Source: Nostoc sp. MS1
GTDB lineage: Bacteria > Cyanobacteriota > Cyanobacteriia > Cyanobacteriales > Nostocaceae
DNA: 64,000 nucleotides
Assembly: GCF_019976755.1 (NCBI RefSeq)
Contig: NZ_AP023441.1
Span: forward strand, 7,077,038-7,141,037
Reading direction: 5' to 3'
Part shown: positions 35,670 through 44,487 of the stretch, piece after piece
How positions within the stretch are numbered: the first letter of the stretch is position 1
How the letters are laid out: every line of letters begins with the position of its first letter
Made by a program: the position numbers and the translations under genes
The notes under the pieces: generated by a model
Seen by the model: the letters and a program-made list of their open reading frames with translations, nothing else
Database searches by the model: none
What the model was told of the DNA's origin: nothing

Positions 35670-37088
35670 ATGACCAAACAAAAGAACAAAAACTATTGGT
35701 TTAGATTGAATTATGCGCTGATTGTTTCCATTAGCGGTGGTTTATTAGTGGCAGACTACACACCTATATTGGCGCAAAGTATTTTTAATAACCCTGAAAA
35801 ACTGATAATTGCTAAAACACCAGACGAGAGACAACCAGAAGCAGTACAGCAAGCGATCGAGCAAATACCCACTTCTGCACCACCTACCACTCCTCAATCA
35901 CAACCTAAACCATCAATTAATTCACCTATCCCTGTTCGGGAACCTTCCACCTCAACAGAATCTAATCCTACGCCTCAGTCGGGAGAAAATAACCCTACAC
36001 CCAGACAATCAACACCTAACAATTCCAACCCAACACCTCAGCCGGGAGAAACAAACCCTACACCCAGACAATCAACACCTAACAATTCCAACCCAATACC
36101 TCAGTCGGGAGAAACAAACCCCGCACCGAGACAATCAACACCTGTCAATTCCAACCCAATACCTCAGCCGAGAGAAACAAACCCTACACTCAGACAATCA
36201 ACACCTAACAATTCCAACCCAACACCTCAGCCGAGAGAAACAAACCCAACACCCAGAAGACAATTTACACCCCCAACACCTCAACCTAGACAAAATAACT
36301 CTACTTCACCACAACGAAGTCGTGGAGGAGTGACAAACTCAGGTAGAGGTCGCAATTCAAGTTCTACAATTTCTCCTGTTTCCTTGGTTAACCCTCCGTT
36401 TAAACAGATTAATTTTGCTGATATTGCTTTTGGCGTGTTATCTAAAGGTGATTTTCAGTCCCAAGGTAGATATTTTCATTTCTATAAATTTGAGGGGCGG
36501 GAAAACCAACTAATTCAAATCAGGCTGGGTGGGAGCGCCGATTCACGCCGTTCAGGTAACTTAAATCTCAATCCTTATATGTTTCTGCTCGACCCTGATA
36601 ATAAAGTGGTTTTAAAAAGAGGCGGAGTTGGGACGAATGGTGGCGTTAAGGATGCTTTTGTCTTTGTTCGATTACCAGTCAAGGGAACTTACACAATTGC
36701 AGTCACCAGCCGCAACCCTGGCGATACAGGTCGCTATAGTCTGGCTCTGAGAAATGACCGAGCAAGTTATATTCTAGATGAATCTGCCGAACTGAACCCT
36801 CAAAGCTCCTTTATTAAACAAAATCGCAGCCCTTACAATGTGTCTCAGTTTCAAGGTAAAAAGAATCAGCTTGTAAGTATTCGTGTAGATAGTATCAATG
36901 AAGAATTTTCCCCTTATATAATCTTGCTTAATTCTCAAGGAAAAACCATCGCTGCGGACAATGACAAAGATGGGATTTATAGTGCTTTGATTGACCGAGC
37001 TAGGTTGCCTGAAGATGATACTTACTATATAGTCGTTACCTCAAACAGTCCTCTCAACCGTGGCGCATACCGGGTGACTCTTTTCTAA
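35670..37088 (+). CDS. Secreted proline-rich repeat protein with two PPC domains
   Basis: The 472-residue protein has a signal peptide (about 1-35, cleavage near ILAQS), a Pro/Thr/Asn/Gln-rich region with four 21-residue repeats (NPTPRQSTPNNSNPTPQPGE, about 107-195), a Ser/Arg-rich linker, and two bacterial pre-peptidase C-terminal domains (about 248-365 and 370-472), seen in YFHFYKFEGRENQLIQI, LPVKGTYTIAVTSRNPGDTGRY and DDTYYIVVTSNSPLNRGAYRV. PPC domains are usually appended to secreted proteases; here no protease domain is present. Probably exported and surface or periplasmic, with the repeat region acting as a spacer. Function unknown. Confidence 0.85.
   Translation: MTKQKNKNYWFRLNYALIVSISGGLLVADYTPILAQSIFNNPEKLIIAKTPDERQPEAVQQAIEQIPTSAPPTTPQSQPKPSINSPIPVREPSTSTESNPTPQSGENNPTPRQSTPNNSNPTPQPGETNPTPRQSTPNNSNPIPQSGETNPAPRQSTPVNSNPIPQPRETNPTLRQSTPNNSNPTPQPRETNPTPRRQFTPPTPQPRQNNSTSPQRSRGGVTNSGRGRNSSSTISPVSLVNPPFKQINFADIAFGVLSKGDFQSQGRYFHFYKFEGRENQLIQIRLGGSADSRRSGNLNLNPYMFLLDPDNKVVLKRGGVGTNGGVKDAFVFVRLPVKGTYTIAVTSRNPGDTGRYSLALRNDRASYILDESAELNPQSSFIKQNRSPYNVSQFQGKKNQLVSIRVDSINEEFSPYIILLNSQGKTIAADNDKDGIYSALIDRARLPEDDTYYIVVTSNSPLNRGAYRVTLF
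35991..36242 (+). repeat. 63-bp tandem repeat coding a proline-rich region
   Basis: Four units of 63 bp (starts near 35991, 36054, 36117, 36180) and a partial fifth encode the 21-residue Pro-rich repeat of the PPC protein. Units differ by few bases (for example CCGGGA to CCGAGA, ACAC to ATAC). The in-phase length keeps the frame open when copy number changes. Confidence 0.9.
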
Positions 37089-37300
37089 AAAAAATCAAGG
37101 TTTTTGACAAGGGTGTAGTAAAAGTTTACATTACACCCTTCCATAGATAACAGTTTCTTTGCGTAAGTTCTGACTATGAAAAACTATTTGTAGAAAATAC
37201 CTAATTTGCTGTTGATGTTAATTAATGATTGAAAAGAGGGAAAACTATTTTCCTCAATATAAAAGGTTTAATCACAAAAACTTGAATAGGAAGTGAAGCG

Positions 37301-37561
37301 ATGGTAAATGCTCATCAAAATGATAAAAATAACTTTCTTTATCCCCGCAGTCGCTACTACGGACAGACGAAGGTAGAAAATCTGATATTCAATGCTAATT
37401 TGCAAGAATTTTCCCACAAAGTAGGCTACATCACAGCTTTAGAAACTTCAGGCAAACTTTCTTCTGATGAGGCTTACGAACAAATTAAAGCTCTGTGGAA
37501 ACAATTGAAACGCAGTAAAAAAGAACTGTTGGTTAGCAATGAGCCGCCAATATTGCCGTGA
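37301..37561 (+). CDS. DUF7219 family small cyanobacterial protein
   Basis: The 86-residue protein has the conserved core FLYPRSRYYGQTKVENL, IFNANLQEFSHKVGYITALE and AYEQIKALWKQLKRSKKEL that I associate with DUF7219, a family restricted to cyanobacteria. It is soluble, helical and basic at the C-terminus. AGGAAG lies just before the ATG. It is monocistronic, 212 bases after the PPC gene. Its role is not known. Confidence 0.75.
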   Translation: MVNAHQNDKNNFLYPRSRYYGQTKVENLIFNANLQEFSHKVGYITALETSGKLSSDEAYEQIKALWKQLKRSKKELLVSNEPPILP

Positions 37562-37897
37562 GGGAGTGGGGAGATGGGGGAGATGGGGAAGATGAAGGAG
37601 TAACCCACCCCTAGCCCCTCCCTTTCAAGGGTAGGTATTTTGTATTTGGACATTTTTTGGCTATTTCAGCCGATGCTTAAATCCTGAAACGACCAAACCA
37701 CGTTAAACAATTGAGAATTTTCTCAACTATTTTTGAGATTCTAAAAACCCTACGTTTGAAAGCTAGCCCCTCCTGGGAGGGGAATAGGGAGTAAGGGGGA
37801 AAACTAATGACAACTAACTGTCAATTGTCAACTGTCAACTGTCAACTGACCAAGGACTAATATTAATAGGAGTGAATGCTTGAGAGAGACATAAATT
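37562..37897. other. Intergenic region with GA-rich and heptamer repeats
   Basis: Just after the DUF7219 stop there is a GGGGAGATGGG-type run, then two copies of a CTAGCCCCTCC-like sequence around 37612 and 37763, and heptamers of the GTCAACT type at 37811-37850. These are dispersed intergenic repeats; no gene is present. Confidence 0.65.
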
Positions 37898-38635
37898 ATG
37901 CCTGAACTTCCCAACAGTCTGGAAGACGCGATCGCCCAATCCCGTGAGGCTACCAAAGCCGCTTTAGCAGACGGTTATACCCGCATCCAAGTAGATTTGT
38001 TGTTTCCCGAACTCAAGTTTATGCCTGTGGCGGAGCAATTTCTGCCTTTGTTGACAGAATATGGTTCTGGCTTGAAGGTTTTCTTTGCTGATGCTGGTGC
38101 GGCCGCTTTGGCGCGTCGTGATTGGACAGATGCAGCTTTTCAAATTTTGGATATCGGTACAGGAAGGGTTGCTTCTATTCAATCGAAAATTCAACCGGAA
38201 GATGAGATTTTTCTGTTTATCTCTCCCACGGCTGTAGAAGTACCCCAATTAGAGAAAATTTGTGAAATAATAGGCGATCGCCCCGTTATTTTCTTAAATC
38301 CCCGCCTAGAAGATGCTGGCGCTGTAGGTATAGGTTATACAGCCAGACAAACCCGTCAGCGTTTTCTCAGTACGATTGAGTCTAGCTATTACCTACGCCC
38401 TGTTGATGATGAGACGGCTGTCTTTCGTGCTTACCCTGAACAGTGGGGAATTTGGGTAGATAACGAAAGTGGATGGACAAAAATTGCCGAATTACCCAAA
38501 AAACCATCGGGTGATGACATAGATTTAATCCTGATGAAAGGACAACCACAAACATCAGGAACAGATGGTACGCCTGTGAAAAAGCCCAGTGTATTCAAGA
38601 GTTTGCAACGTTTTATTAAGGCGTTAAGTAGTTAA
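37898..38635 (+). CDS. DUF1995 family protein
   Basis: The 245-residue soluble protein matches the DUF1995 family of cyanobacteria and plastids (plant LPA3 is a distant relative linked to photosystem II assembly). Typical parts are LEDAIAQSREATKAALADGYTRIQVDLLFPELK at the N-terminus, LFISPTAVEVPQLEKICE in the middle and GDRPVIFLNPRL, then YYLRPVDDETAVFRAYPEQWGIW. No catalytic motif is known. It is flanked by heptamer repeats on both sides and converges with the TetR gene. The family call is firm; a photosynthesis-related role is inferred from plant relatives only. Confidence 0.85.
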   Translation: MPELPNSLEDAIAQSREATKAALADGYTRIQVDLLFPELKFMPVAEQFLPLLTEYGSGLKVFFADAGAAALARRDWTDAAFQILDIGTGRVASIQSKIQPEDEIFLFISPTAVEVPQLEKICEIIGDRPVIFLNPRLEDAGAVGIGYTARQTRQRFLSTIESSYYLRPVDDETAVFRAYPEQWGIWVDNESGWTKIAELPKKPSGDDIDLILMKGQPQTSGTDGTPVKKPSVFKSLQRFIKALSS

Positions 38636-38636
38636 G

Positions 38637-38675
38637 TTGGTAATTGGTAATGGGTGATTGGTAATTGGTAATTGA
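38637..38675. repeat. Heptameric tandem repeat (GGTAATT type)
   Basis: Five or so GGTAATT/GGTAATG heptamers lie in the convergent spacer between the DUF1995 and TetR stops. Same class of cyanobacterial repeat as elsewhere in the window. Confidence 0.8.
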
Positions 38676-38702
38676 GAAGAAACTATTACCTATTACCAGC
38701 AC

Positions 38703-39350
38703 TTAAGAATATTTTTTCACACCAGCCAAAATAAAGGCGATCGCTTCTTCTATGTGTTCCTCAATCAGTTCTGGACTCAATCGGTCAATATCTGGTGTCA
38801 GATGTTTCCAGTTTTCGTGGACTGTAAAGTAAAACAGACAAACACTCAAGATATGCGTTAGTGCCAAGAATGGTTTTAGAGGACGAAAGTATCCTTCTTT
38901 TATTCCTCTTTCTAAAGTTTTGAGCAAATGTTCATGCAAACTCAAGACGTTACATTCTTTAAAATAGATTCCTTGATTTTGGCTTGCTTCTTGAAACCAC
39001 AACATTTGACGCTGAGGGTTTTTAGCTTCATTGGCGATCGCAATCCGAATTATCTGCTTGAGTGCTTCATCTGGCGGTAAATCATCAAAGCTTATTTGTC
39101 CTAGAGTCGCCTGTACTTCATCAACTGGACGTTGTAATACTGCTTTGTACAAGCTTTCCTTATTCTCAAAATAATAGTGAAGTGTTGCCGTTGTTACTTT
39201 AGCACGAGTGGCGATCGCACCCATCCGCGCCCCATTTAATCCATGTCGGGAAAATTCTTGTTCTGCTGCATCTAAAATTTGCTGCTGTGTCACCTCAGCA
39301 TCTCGAAATGGACGGACTGATTTAGTAACTCGTTTCCCTGTTCGAGCCAC
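38703..39350 (-). CDS. TetR family transcriptional regulator
   Basis: The 215-residue protein has an N-terminal TetR helix-turn-helix (about 20-66) with ILDAAEQEFSRHGLNGARMGAIATRAKVTTATLHYYF, then an all-helical ligand/dimer domain of the TetR_C type. It starts with GTG at 39350, supported by AAGG 4-5 bases upstream and no in-frame ATG. It is divergent from the Rieske oxygenase gene and a palindrome lies in the shared intergenic region, so it most likely represses the oxygenase and itself until an aromatic or lipid-like ligand binds (inference). Confidence 0.9.
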   Translation of the reverse strand: MARTGKRVTKSVRPFRDAEVTQQQILDAAEQEFSRHGLNGARMGAIATRAKVTTATLHYYFENKESLYKAVLQRPVDEVQATLGQISFDDLPPDEALKQIIRIAIANEAKNPQRQMLWFQEASQNQGIYFKECNVLSLHEHLLKTLERGIKEGYFRPLKPFLALTHILSVCLFYFTVHENWKHLTPDIDRLSPELIEEHIEEAIAFILAGVKKYS

Positions 39351-39442
39351 AATACCTTCATTTATGGTTTACCCTTCTATCGTACCAAAATAATAACCAC
39401 ATTCAATCCTTGAATTGACCTAATTACAATACATTGATAAAC

Positions 39443-39464
39443 TAACTAACTAATTAGTCAGTTA
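39443..39464. promoter_or_regulatory. Probable TetR operator
   Basis: A 22-bp palindrome with half sites TAACTAACTAA and TTAGTCAGTTA (one mismatched pair) is centred at 39453/39454, between the TetR start (39350) and the oxygenase start (39476). Position and symmetry fit an operator of a TetR dimer. No experiment supports it. Confidence 0.65.
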
Positions 39465-39475
39465 AAATAAAAGTT

Positions 39476-40444
39476 ATGCAGCAGTTGCAAGGCGCACCTT
39501 GGCTGGTGGCACATCGTTCAATGCTAAAACCCAATCAGCCGATGAAAATTTCCCTATTGGGTGATGATTATGTGATTTGGCAAGATAGCTATGGTGCAAT
39601 TAATGCCTTACCGAATGCTTGTCCGCATATGGGTGCAATGCTATCAGAAGGGTGGTGTGTGACAAAAGCTGATGGTAGTAGTGCGATCGCTTGTCCTTTT
39701 CATGCCTTAGAATTTGACTATTCAGGCTGCACAGTTCTACCTGGTTCTCAAAAACAAACCAAATCACTCTTACAACCATTAGAGTTAATTATCCAAGGGG
39801 ATTTTATCTGGACTTACGGCGGATATGCACCGCAGATACCAATTCCCCCAATTATGAATAACATTGCCGCAGAGTACGAGTTTATCGGCGTTACAGGAGA
39901 ACGCAGCGTAGGTACTGATATTCTCAGTTTGTTGTTGAATATGCACGACTACAATCATCAAAATGGGACACATCGAGAATTATTTGAGATTGAAGAAGTG
40001 CAAGTAAAGCAGTTTATTGATGAGGGTTTACATTCTCATGCTTACTTGTCACAACCGAGAAAATCACCAACATTACGAGACATTCTCAAAAATCCTGGTC
40101 AATTGGCAATGCCAAAAGTGTTAGAAGTACATCTAGAAAACTTTTTCCCATTTATGGGATTAATGCACGCTGAAAATAAACTGTTAAGTTTGAAGGAATG
40201 CCATTTTTACGTGCCAGAAACAGAAACTCAATCCCGCGTGTTTATCTTGATGTACATGAAAGCCTATTCTCCAATTGCACACCTCATCAAAGGTAATCTA
40301 TTGAAGTTGATTGATCTAGTCGTGCAGCAAGACGCAGATATCTTGGAGAAAATTTACCCCAATACACCGCAGAAAATCAAGTTGAATAATGAAGTGGGAA
40401 TGGATTGGGTGCGTCGCAATTTTGAGAGTTTTCCTAATTTATAG
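39476..40444 (+). CDS. Rieske-type mononuclear iron oxygenase
   Basis: The 322-residue protein has an N-terminal Rieske cluster site CPH ... CPFH (Cys49, His51, Cys73, His76) and a catalytic domain with the iron-binding D-x2-H-x4-H motif (Asp158, His161, His166 in HDYNHQNGTH). This is the alpha subunit of a ring-hydroxylating or related oxygenase. Reductase and ferredoxin partners are not adjacent. Homologues in cyanobacteria include pheophorbide a oxygenase-like and choline-like enzymes, but the substrate is unclear. Regulation by the divergent TetR protein is likely. Confidence 0.9.
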   Translation: MQQLQGAPWLVAHRSMLKPNQPMKISLLGDDYVIWQDSYGAINALPNACPHMGAMLSEGWCVTKADGSSAIACPFHALEFDYSGCTVLPGSQKQTKSLLQPLELIIQGDFIWTYGGYAPQIPIPPIMNNIAAEYEFIGVTGERSVGTDILSLLLNMHDYNHQNGTHRELFEIEEVQVKQFIDEGLHSHAYLSQPRKSPTLRDILKNPGQLAMPKVLEVHLENFFPFMGLMHAENKLLSLKECHFYVPETETQSRVFILMYMKAYSPIAHLIKGNLLKLIDLVVQQDADILEKIYPNTPQKIKLNNEVGMDWVRRNFESFPNL

Positions 40445-40486
40445 GCAAAAACTGTATTACCTATGATGTTCTAGACTTACAATTAT

Positions 40487-40522
40487 AAAACCTCTATGAC
40501 TTCTCAGGGCCATAGAGGTTTT
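40487..40522. terminator. Terminator hairpin after the Rieske gene
   Basis: Perfect 12-bp arms AAAACCTCTATG and CATAGAGGTTTT with a 12-base loop lie 43 bases after the oxygenase stop. The A/T-rich arms end in T on both strands, so it can act in both directions. Confidence 0.8.
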
Positions 40523-40536
40523 ACAAGGTTAATCAG

Positions 40537-40574
40537 AATAAACGCTTAATGAAAGCCCTTATTAAGCGTTTATT
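40537..40574 (-). terminator. Hairpin overlapping the end of the PEP-CTERM gene
   Basis: Arms AATAAACGCTTAAT and ATTAAGCGTTTATT are perfectly complementary with a 10-base loop. The right arm covers the last codons and stop of the minus-strand PEP-CTERM gene, so this is probably its terminator. Confidence 0.7.
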
Positions 40575-41266
40575 TTTACTTTCTTTTTCTTAACCACGTT
40601 GTTTGTAAACAACGCACCTATTCCTAAAGCAGCAAGTGCGCCTGTGGTTGTAGGTTCTGGTACTGGCTGACCTACTCCTACATTAAGAGCAGACAGAGTA
40701 AAGGAGAAGCTACCATTGACAGCAGTCCCACTGATTTGATTTGCTGTAAGAATCCCTTGGCTAATGAAGTCATTAGTACTGCTTAATAATGTTCCTCGTA
40801 ATTCAGGGAATGTGTATCCTACGATATTCTCACCAAGAGAAGGAGTAAAACTTCTCCCAGCAATGGGGGCTTCATCAAGAACGAAGGTTGAACCATTTGT
40901 AAAACTAATGAATGAAGTGGGAATTGTAGATGAGTAGGGTGTTAATGTCGTTCCTGAAACCTCAGTTCCGGCTCCGCTACTAGTTAGATTGATGGTTGAT
41001 ATTGAGTTAGCAACCAAACCAGCAAATGCACCCTCGGACGATACAGTTGTAAAAGGCGCAGTGAATGAAATAGTGTCATTTGCTGGTGATGGGTCAGTAA
41101 CGTTACTGATAGTAGACCCACCAGTAATATTAATCGAACCAAGTGATACAGCTTGAGCAGAGGAGATGCTTGAGGAAATAGCTAAGGCAGAGCCTAAAGC
41201 TAATGTGCTGCTTGCTAATGCTACTCCACGACCCCAGTTCTTGAAATTTGTCATTTTATTCACCAT
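40562..41266 (-). CDS. PEP-CTERM sorted secreted protein
   Basis: The 234-residue protein has a signal peptide (about 1-39, ending SSAQA), a beta-rich Ser/Thr-rich middle region without a known catalytic domain, and a C-terminal PEP-CTERM signal: VPEPTTTGALAALGIGALF followed by a basic KKKKVKI tail. Exosortase recognises such tails and processes or anchors the protein on the outer surface. No exosortase gene is in the window. Probable surface or matrix protein; ligand unknown. The Met at residue 5 is an alternative start. Confidence 0.88.
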   Translation of the reverse strand: MVNKMTNFKNWGRGVALASSTLALGSALAISSSISSAQAVSLGSINITGGSTISNVTDPSPANDTISFTAPFTTVSSEGAFAGLVANSISTINLTSSGAGTEVSGTTLTPYSSTIPTSFISFTNGSTFVLDEAPIAGRSFTPSLGENIVGYTFPELRGTLLSSTNDFISQGILTANQISGTAVNGSFSFTLSALNVGVGQPVPEPTTTGALAALGIGALFTNNVVKKKKVKINA

Positions 41267-42321
41267 GTCAGTAATTTACAGTTGTCTAATTTCAAGATCA
41301 TTCCAAATTGGGTAAGTACAAACCCCGCTGATTAGCTATAGGTATTGGTAACATAAAAATTATATGTATACGCAAAACTTATCCTAACTAAGTAAACAAA
41401 ACAAAGTTAAGTTAATACCTATAGTTTTAATTATGTACTTTACTTAATCAGTATCATTACACATTAACTTTATGTTGTTATTTAGTTTTTCATAAAGAAA
41501 CTGCTAAGTTTAAGCGGTTAAATAAAGATTCGTATTTTTAAATTGATTTACTGTTTTAAATTTTAATACCTTAGATAGATGTTTTACTGGTTGAATTTTT
41601 TAATGTCAATTGAAGTTAAAAAACATCAATATAAATAGCATTAGTTTTATATGAGATTAAAAGTTAGATTATTAATTTTTATTTTTAATGAAATGCCTGC
41701 CATACAAAGCATATAGAGCTAATAAATGTATATACAATCGCTTCAATATATTAAACAGCGTTTAATTTTTTTAAATAAAATGTGTATTTTATCCGGGCGA
41801 TTTTACTCAGTAGAACCTTTGGTAGATATTTTTGCAGCCAAAGATTATAACTATTGATATATACAAATAAAATAATTTCATATGATAATGATTGTGTTAT
41901 GCAAATTTCTGAGATTTATCCTATTTAGATAAAAGAATTAATATAGTTACAAATTAACTGTTTTATAAGCATTTATACTTCGGCAATGTTTCTAAGCTGT
42001 TTTATTGGTGCATAATAAACAATGTAATATTTTTAACTTGATAAAAATATGCAGAAGCTATTTTACTCATCAAAGTATTTTGCATTAATCAAGTATATTT
42101 TTTTACTATCAATCCAGTCCTTATAAGAACAAGTCTTGATGAGTGCAATACTTACAGATAAAAACTAAAAATTAAGGCTTGGGAAAAGGAGGGGTATTGA
42201 TGCTCAAAACCTTTACACCCCTATATTCTCATGCCAAGTTGGAACAGACAGCTTAGTGCGTCAGTTCGGAGTTGATGTGTGAAAATTTATGTGAGAAGTA
42301 CTCTTTGTTGATCTATTTTTA
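41267..42321. other. Long AT-rich intergenic region
   Basis: This 1055-bp stretch has no ORF with convincing protein, no tRNA and no clear repeat array. It is much more AT-rich than the coding DNA around it. TACCTATAG and related short motifs recur at its left end (near 41330 and 41415). It could hold an unrecognised small RNA or the remains of a gene; I see no evidence for either. Confidence 0.5.
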
Positions 42322-43830
42322 CTAAGAAATGGAAACCCCTAGATTGAAGGACTTGATAAAGTCATCATAGGATAGGTTAATAAACCCATCATTAGCACCA
42401 CTTTTAGTTTTGCCGCCGTCTACTCCCCAAGGGTTGCGGACTACAACACGTTGTTTTCCGTTACTATCGATGTAAGCATTTCTTACTGAATAGGCATGTG
42501 TACCCAAAATATACGAGGTATCGTTGCCAGACCTCGACGTAGTTATAGCCTTGCCAGCTTTTAAAGCAGTTTCCAGCATCGAAAAATTGATTTTACTCGG
42601 AGTATAGTTAGTAGTCTTGCGTCCTGTAATGAAGCTAAGAGGAGGAGCAAGAGCGCCGCCATTACCAATGATGTTATAGCCAGGACGACTATCCGTCCAT
42701 TCGCGCCATTGAGCATAAGCTTTTTCTACTAACGCTACCCAAAGAACGCCATTATTTCTTTGAGCAGCTATGCTGGTGGCAATACGACGGTCTACTGTTA
42801 CATATTGTGCTTCACCAGGCTGATAATATCTACCTGAGTAAAAGCGTACAGTATAAGTATTGTCTCCGTTATCTTTAATCATGCTATTGATTAGAGAACT
42901 GGAAGCATTACCAGAATCATCAGACTGAGGGCTAAAGGTTGCGCCTAGAGCTGCTAAGAATGTACAGTCATTGATTGTTCCTTGATGAATATCACTTATT
43001 TGAGCCTTATTGCTACTACCAAACAAACTACCATTGACCTCTGTGTAAGTAAGCTTTTTACCATTAAACTCTGGTGTCGGTGCTACAGTTCCTAAGAACC
43101 AGCGACCTACTAAGTTAGACTCAAAACTACTAGCACTCATACCTACAGAAGCCCCATTAGCAACCTGTGCTGAGAGCCATTTAACATGGTCTTCCATATT
43201 AAATTTATTGCCAGCAGCAACTAATGCTTTCAAGTCTTGTATTTCATTGCTGTCAACCGCAGAATTATCTTGGACATTTCTGAAAATATCCAACATATCC
43301 TGACGGCTTAATTTACCATCAGATGCTAAGTTGCGTGCCAAAGAAACAATTTTTTGGTCGCTTAAATTTTGACTAAACCAATCTGCACTGGTAGCTGCTA
43401 ATGTGCTATTTACTGTATTGCTACTAACGCTACTCTCTTTGTAGACCTCTTGTGAAGAGGTTGAAGAAGTTTGAAAGAAATTCAAATCGTATTTAGTATT
43501 ACCACTCTTTGAATAGACTCTAATAAAGTAATTACCAGCGTTTAAAGTTTCGCGGATTGATTCACTAAGAGTTCCGCTTTTATTAGAACTAGCAATCACA
43601 TCGCCTTTATCAATTGAGTGATTGCTGTTATTGTCCTTAAGCAGTTGTAAATCTGCATTAGCGCTTAAGCCATCTATAGCAATACTCACACTACTACGGG
43701 AACTTAAACTAATGCTATAGAAATCATCGATATCAGAGGAGCCTACCCAATCAGAAATACTTTGAGTTTCTGTCTTGAGAGTTATTTTCTGACTTTTACT
43801 GAGGGTGTTACCCGCTTTATCAAGAGCCAT
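42322..43830 (-). CDS. Calpain-like cysteine protease with PPC domain
   Basis: The 502-residue protein has an N-terminal pre-peptidase-type beta domain (about 5-120, with GNYFIRVYSKSGNTKYDL) and a C-terminal C2-family calpain domain (about 230-500). The catalytic triad appears present: Cys near 287 in QGTINDCTFLAAL, His near 443 in GTHAYSV and Asn near 463 in RNPWG. Calcium-binding EF-hand domains of animal calpains are absent. No Sec signal is seen, but PPC domains suggest export by another route. Calpain-type proteases are uncommon in bacteria; the substrate is unknown. Confidence 0.85.
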   Translation of the reverse strand: MALDKAGNTLSKSQKITLKTETQSISDWVGSSDIDDFYSISLSSRSSVSIAIDGLSANADLQLLKDNNSNHSIDKGDVIASSNKSGTLSESIRETLNAGNYFIRVYSKSGNTKYDLNFFQTSSTSSQEVYKESSVSSNTVNSTLAATSADWFSQNLSDQKIVSLARNLASDGKLSRQDMLDIFRNVQDNSAVDSNEIQDLKALVAAGNKFNMEDHVKWLSAQVANGASVGMSASSFESNLVGRWFLGTVAPTPEFNGKKLTYTEVNGSLFGSSNKAQISDIHQGTINDCTFLAALGATFSPQSDDSGNASSSLINSMIKDNGDNTYTVRFYSGRYYQPGEAQYVTVDRRIATSIAAQRNNGVLWVALVEKAYAQWREWTDSRPGYNIIGNGGALAPPLSFITGRKTTNYTPSKINFSMLETALKAGKAITTSRSGNDTSYILGTHAYSVRNAYIDSNGKQRVVVRNPWGVDGGKTKSGANDGFINLSYDDFIKSFNLGVSIS

Positions 43831-44487
43831 AAATTTCCTTACTGAATCCTAGTCGAAACCACTTGAAAAATTACACACTGTAAATTCTTAAAGCTTTAAA
43901 CAAAAAGATATGGTGAAATTTGTTTAATGTTGCGCTTTAAGTTTGTGAATAATCTAGAGTAGAAATACGCAATATAGCAGTAGCTTTGACCATTTTTGAT
44001 TTATTTTATAAACTATGATTCGACTGCTATATGGGATTTGAGTAAAACTACTTAATCGAGGAAACAGTATACAACTAAATCGAGATAATTTGTCAAATAA
44101 AGAAATATTATTGCAAAGCGAATTTAAACTTGAATAAATGTAATTTAGCGTGATTTAGACAGTCGCAAAAAACCCTCTTTGTGTCAAAGAGGGATGGATA
44201 AAATGCTAATTAAACTTGTATTAAGCCATATTATGTACGCTTAAATATTTATCATGTTTCGGAGGTTAGTAGTTGCTAATTGCTAATAGTAAAAAATAAT
44301 TACCAATTTGCTATTACCTATTAAGCTATTGCACATTTAAATTACAGAAAATGGGCAGGCAAGATGCCTACCCCACAGGATTTTCATTTAATTCCAAGAT
44401 GTAAAATAAATGTCTTCTAGCTTACCAACCAAAGCCACCAGATCCTATGTAATTAAGCAGACTTGATATCACAGAGCAAAAGCTTTA
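43831..44487. other. Intergenic region between calpain-like and metalloprotease genes
   Basis: This region separates two minus-strand genes. It contains a strong terminator (44173-44193), an AT-rich promoter area for the calpain-like gene, and TGGGCAGGCAAGATGCCTACC-like short symmetric sequence near 44353. No gene is visible. Confidence 0.6.
44173..44193 (-). terminator. Rho-independent terminator of the metalloprotease gene
   Basis: Perfect 9-bp arms CCCTCTTTG and CAAAGAGGG with a 3-base loop are followed on the minus strand by TTTTTT. It lies about 295 bases after the metalloprotease stop codon, leaving a long 3' untranslated part. Confidence 0.8.

Noticed and set aside
35809..36333. Second plus-strand frame through the 63-bp repeats
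   Set aside because: The repeat length is a multiple of three, so an alternate frame stays open by chance; no signal peptide or family.
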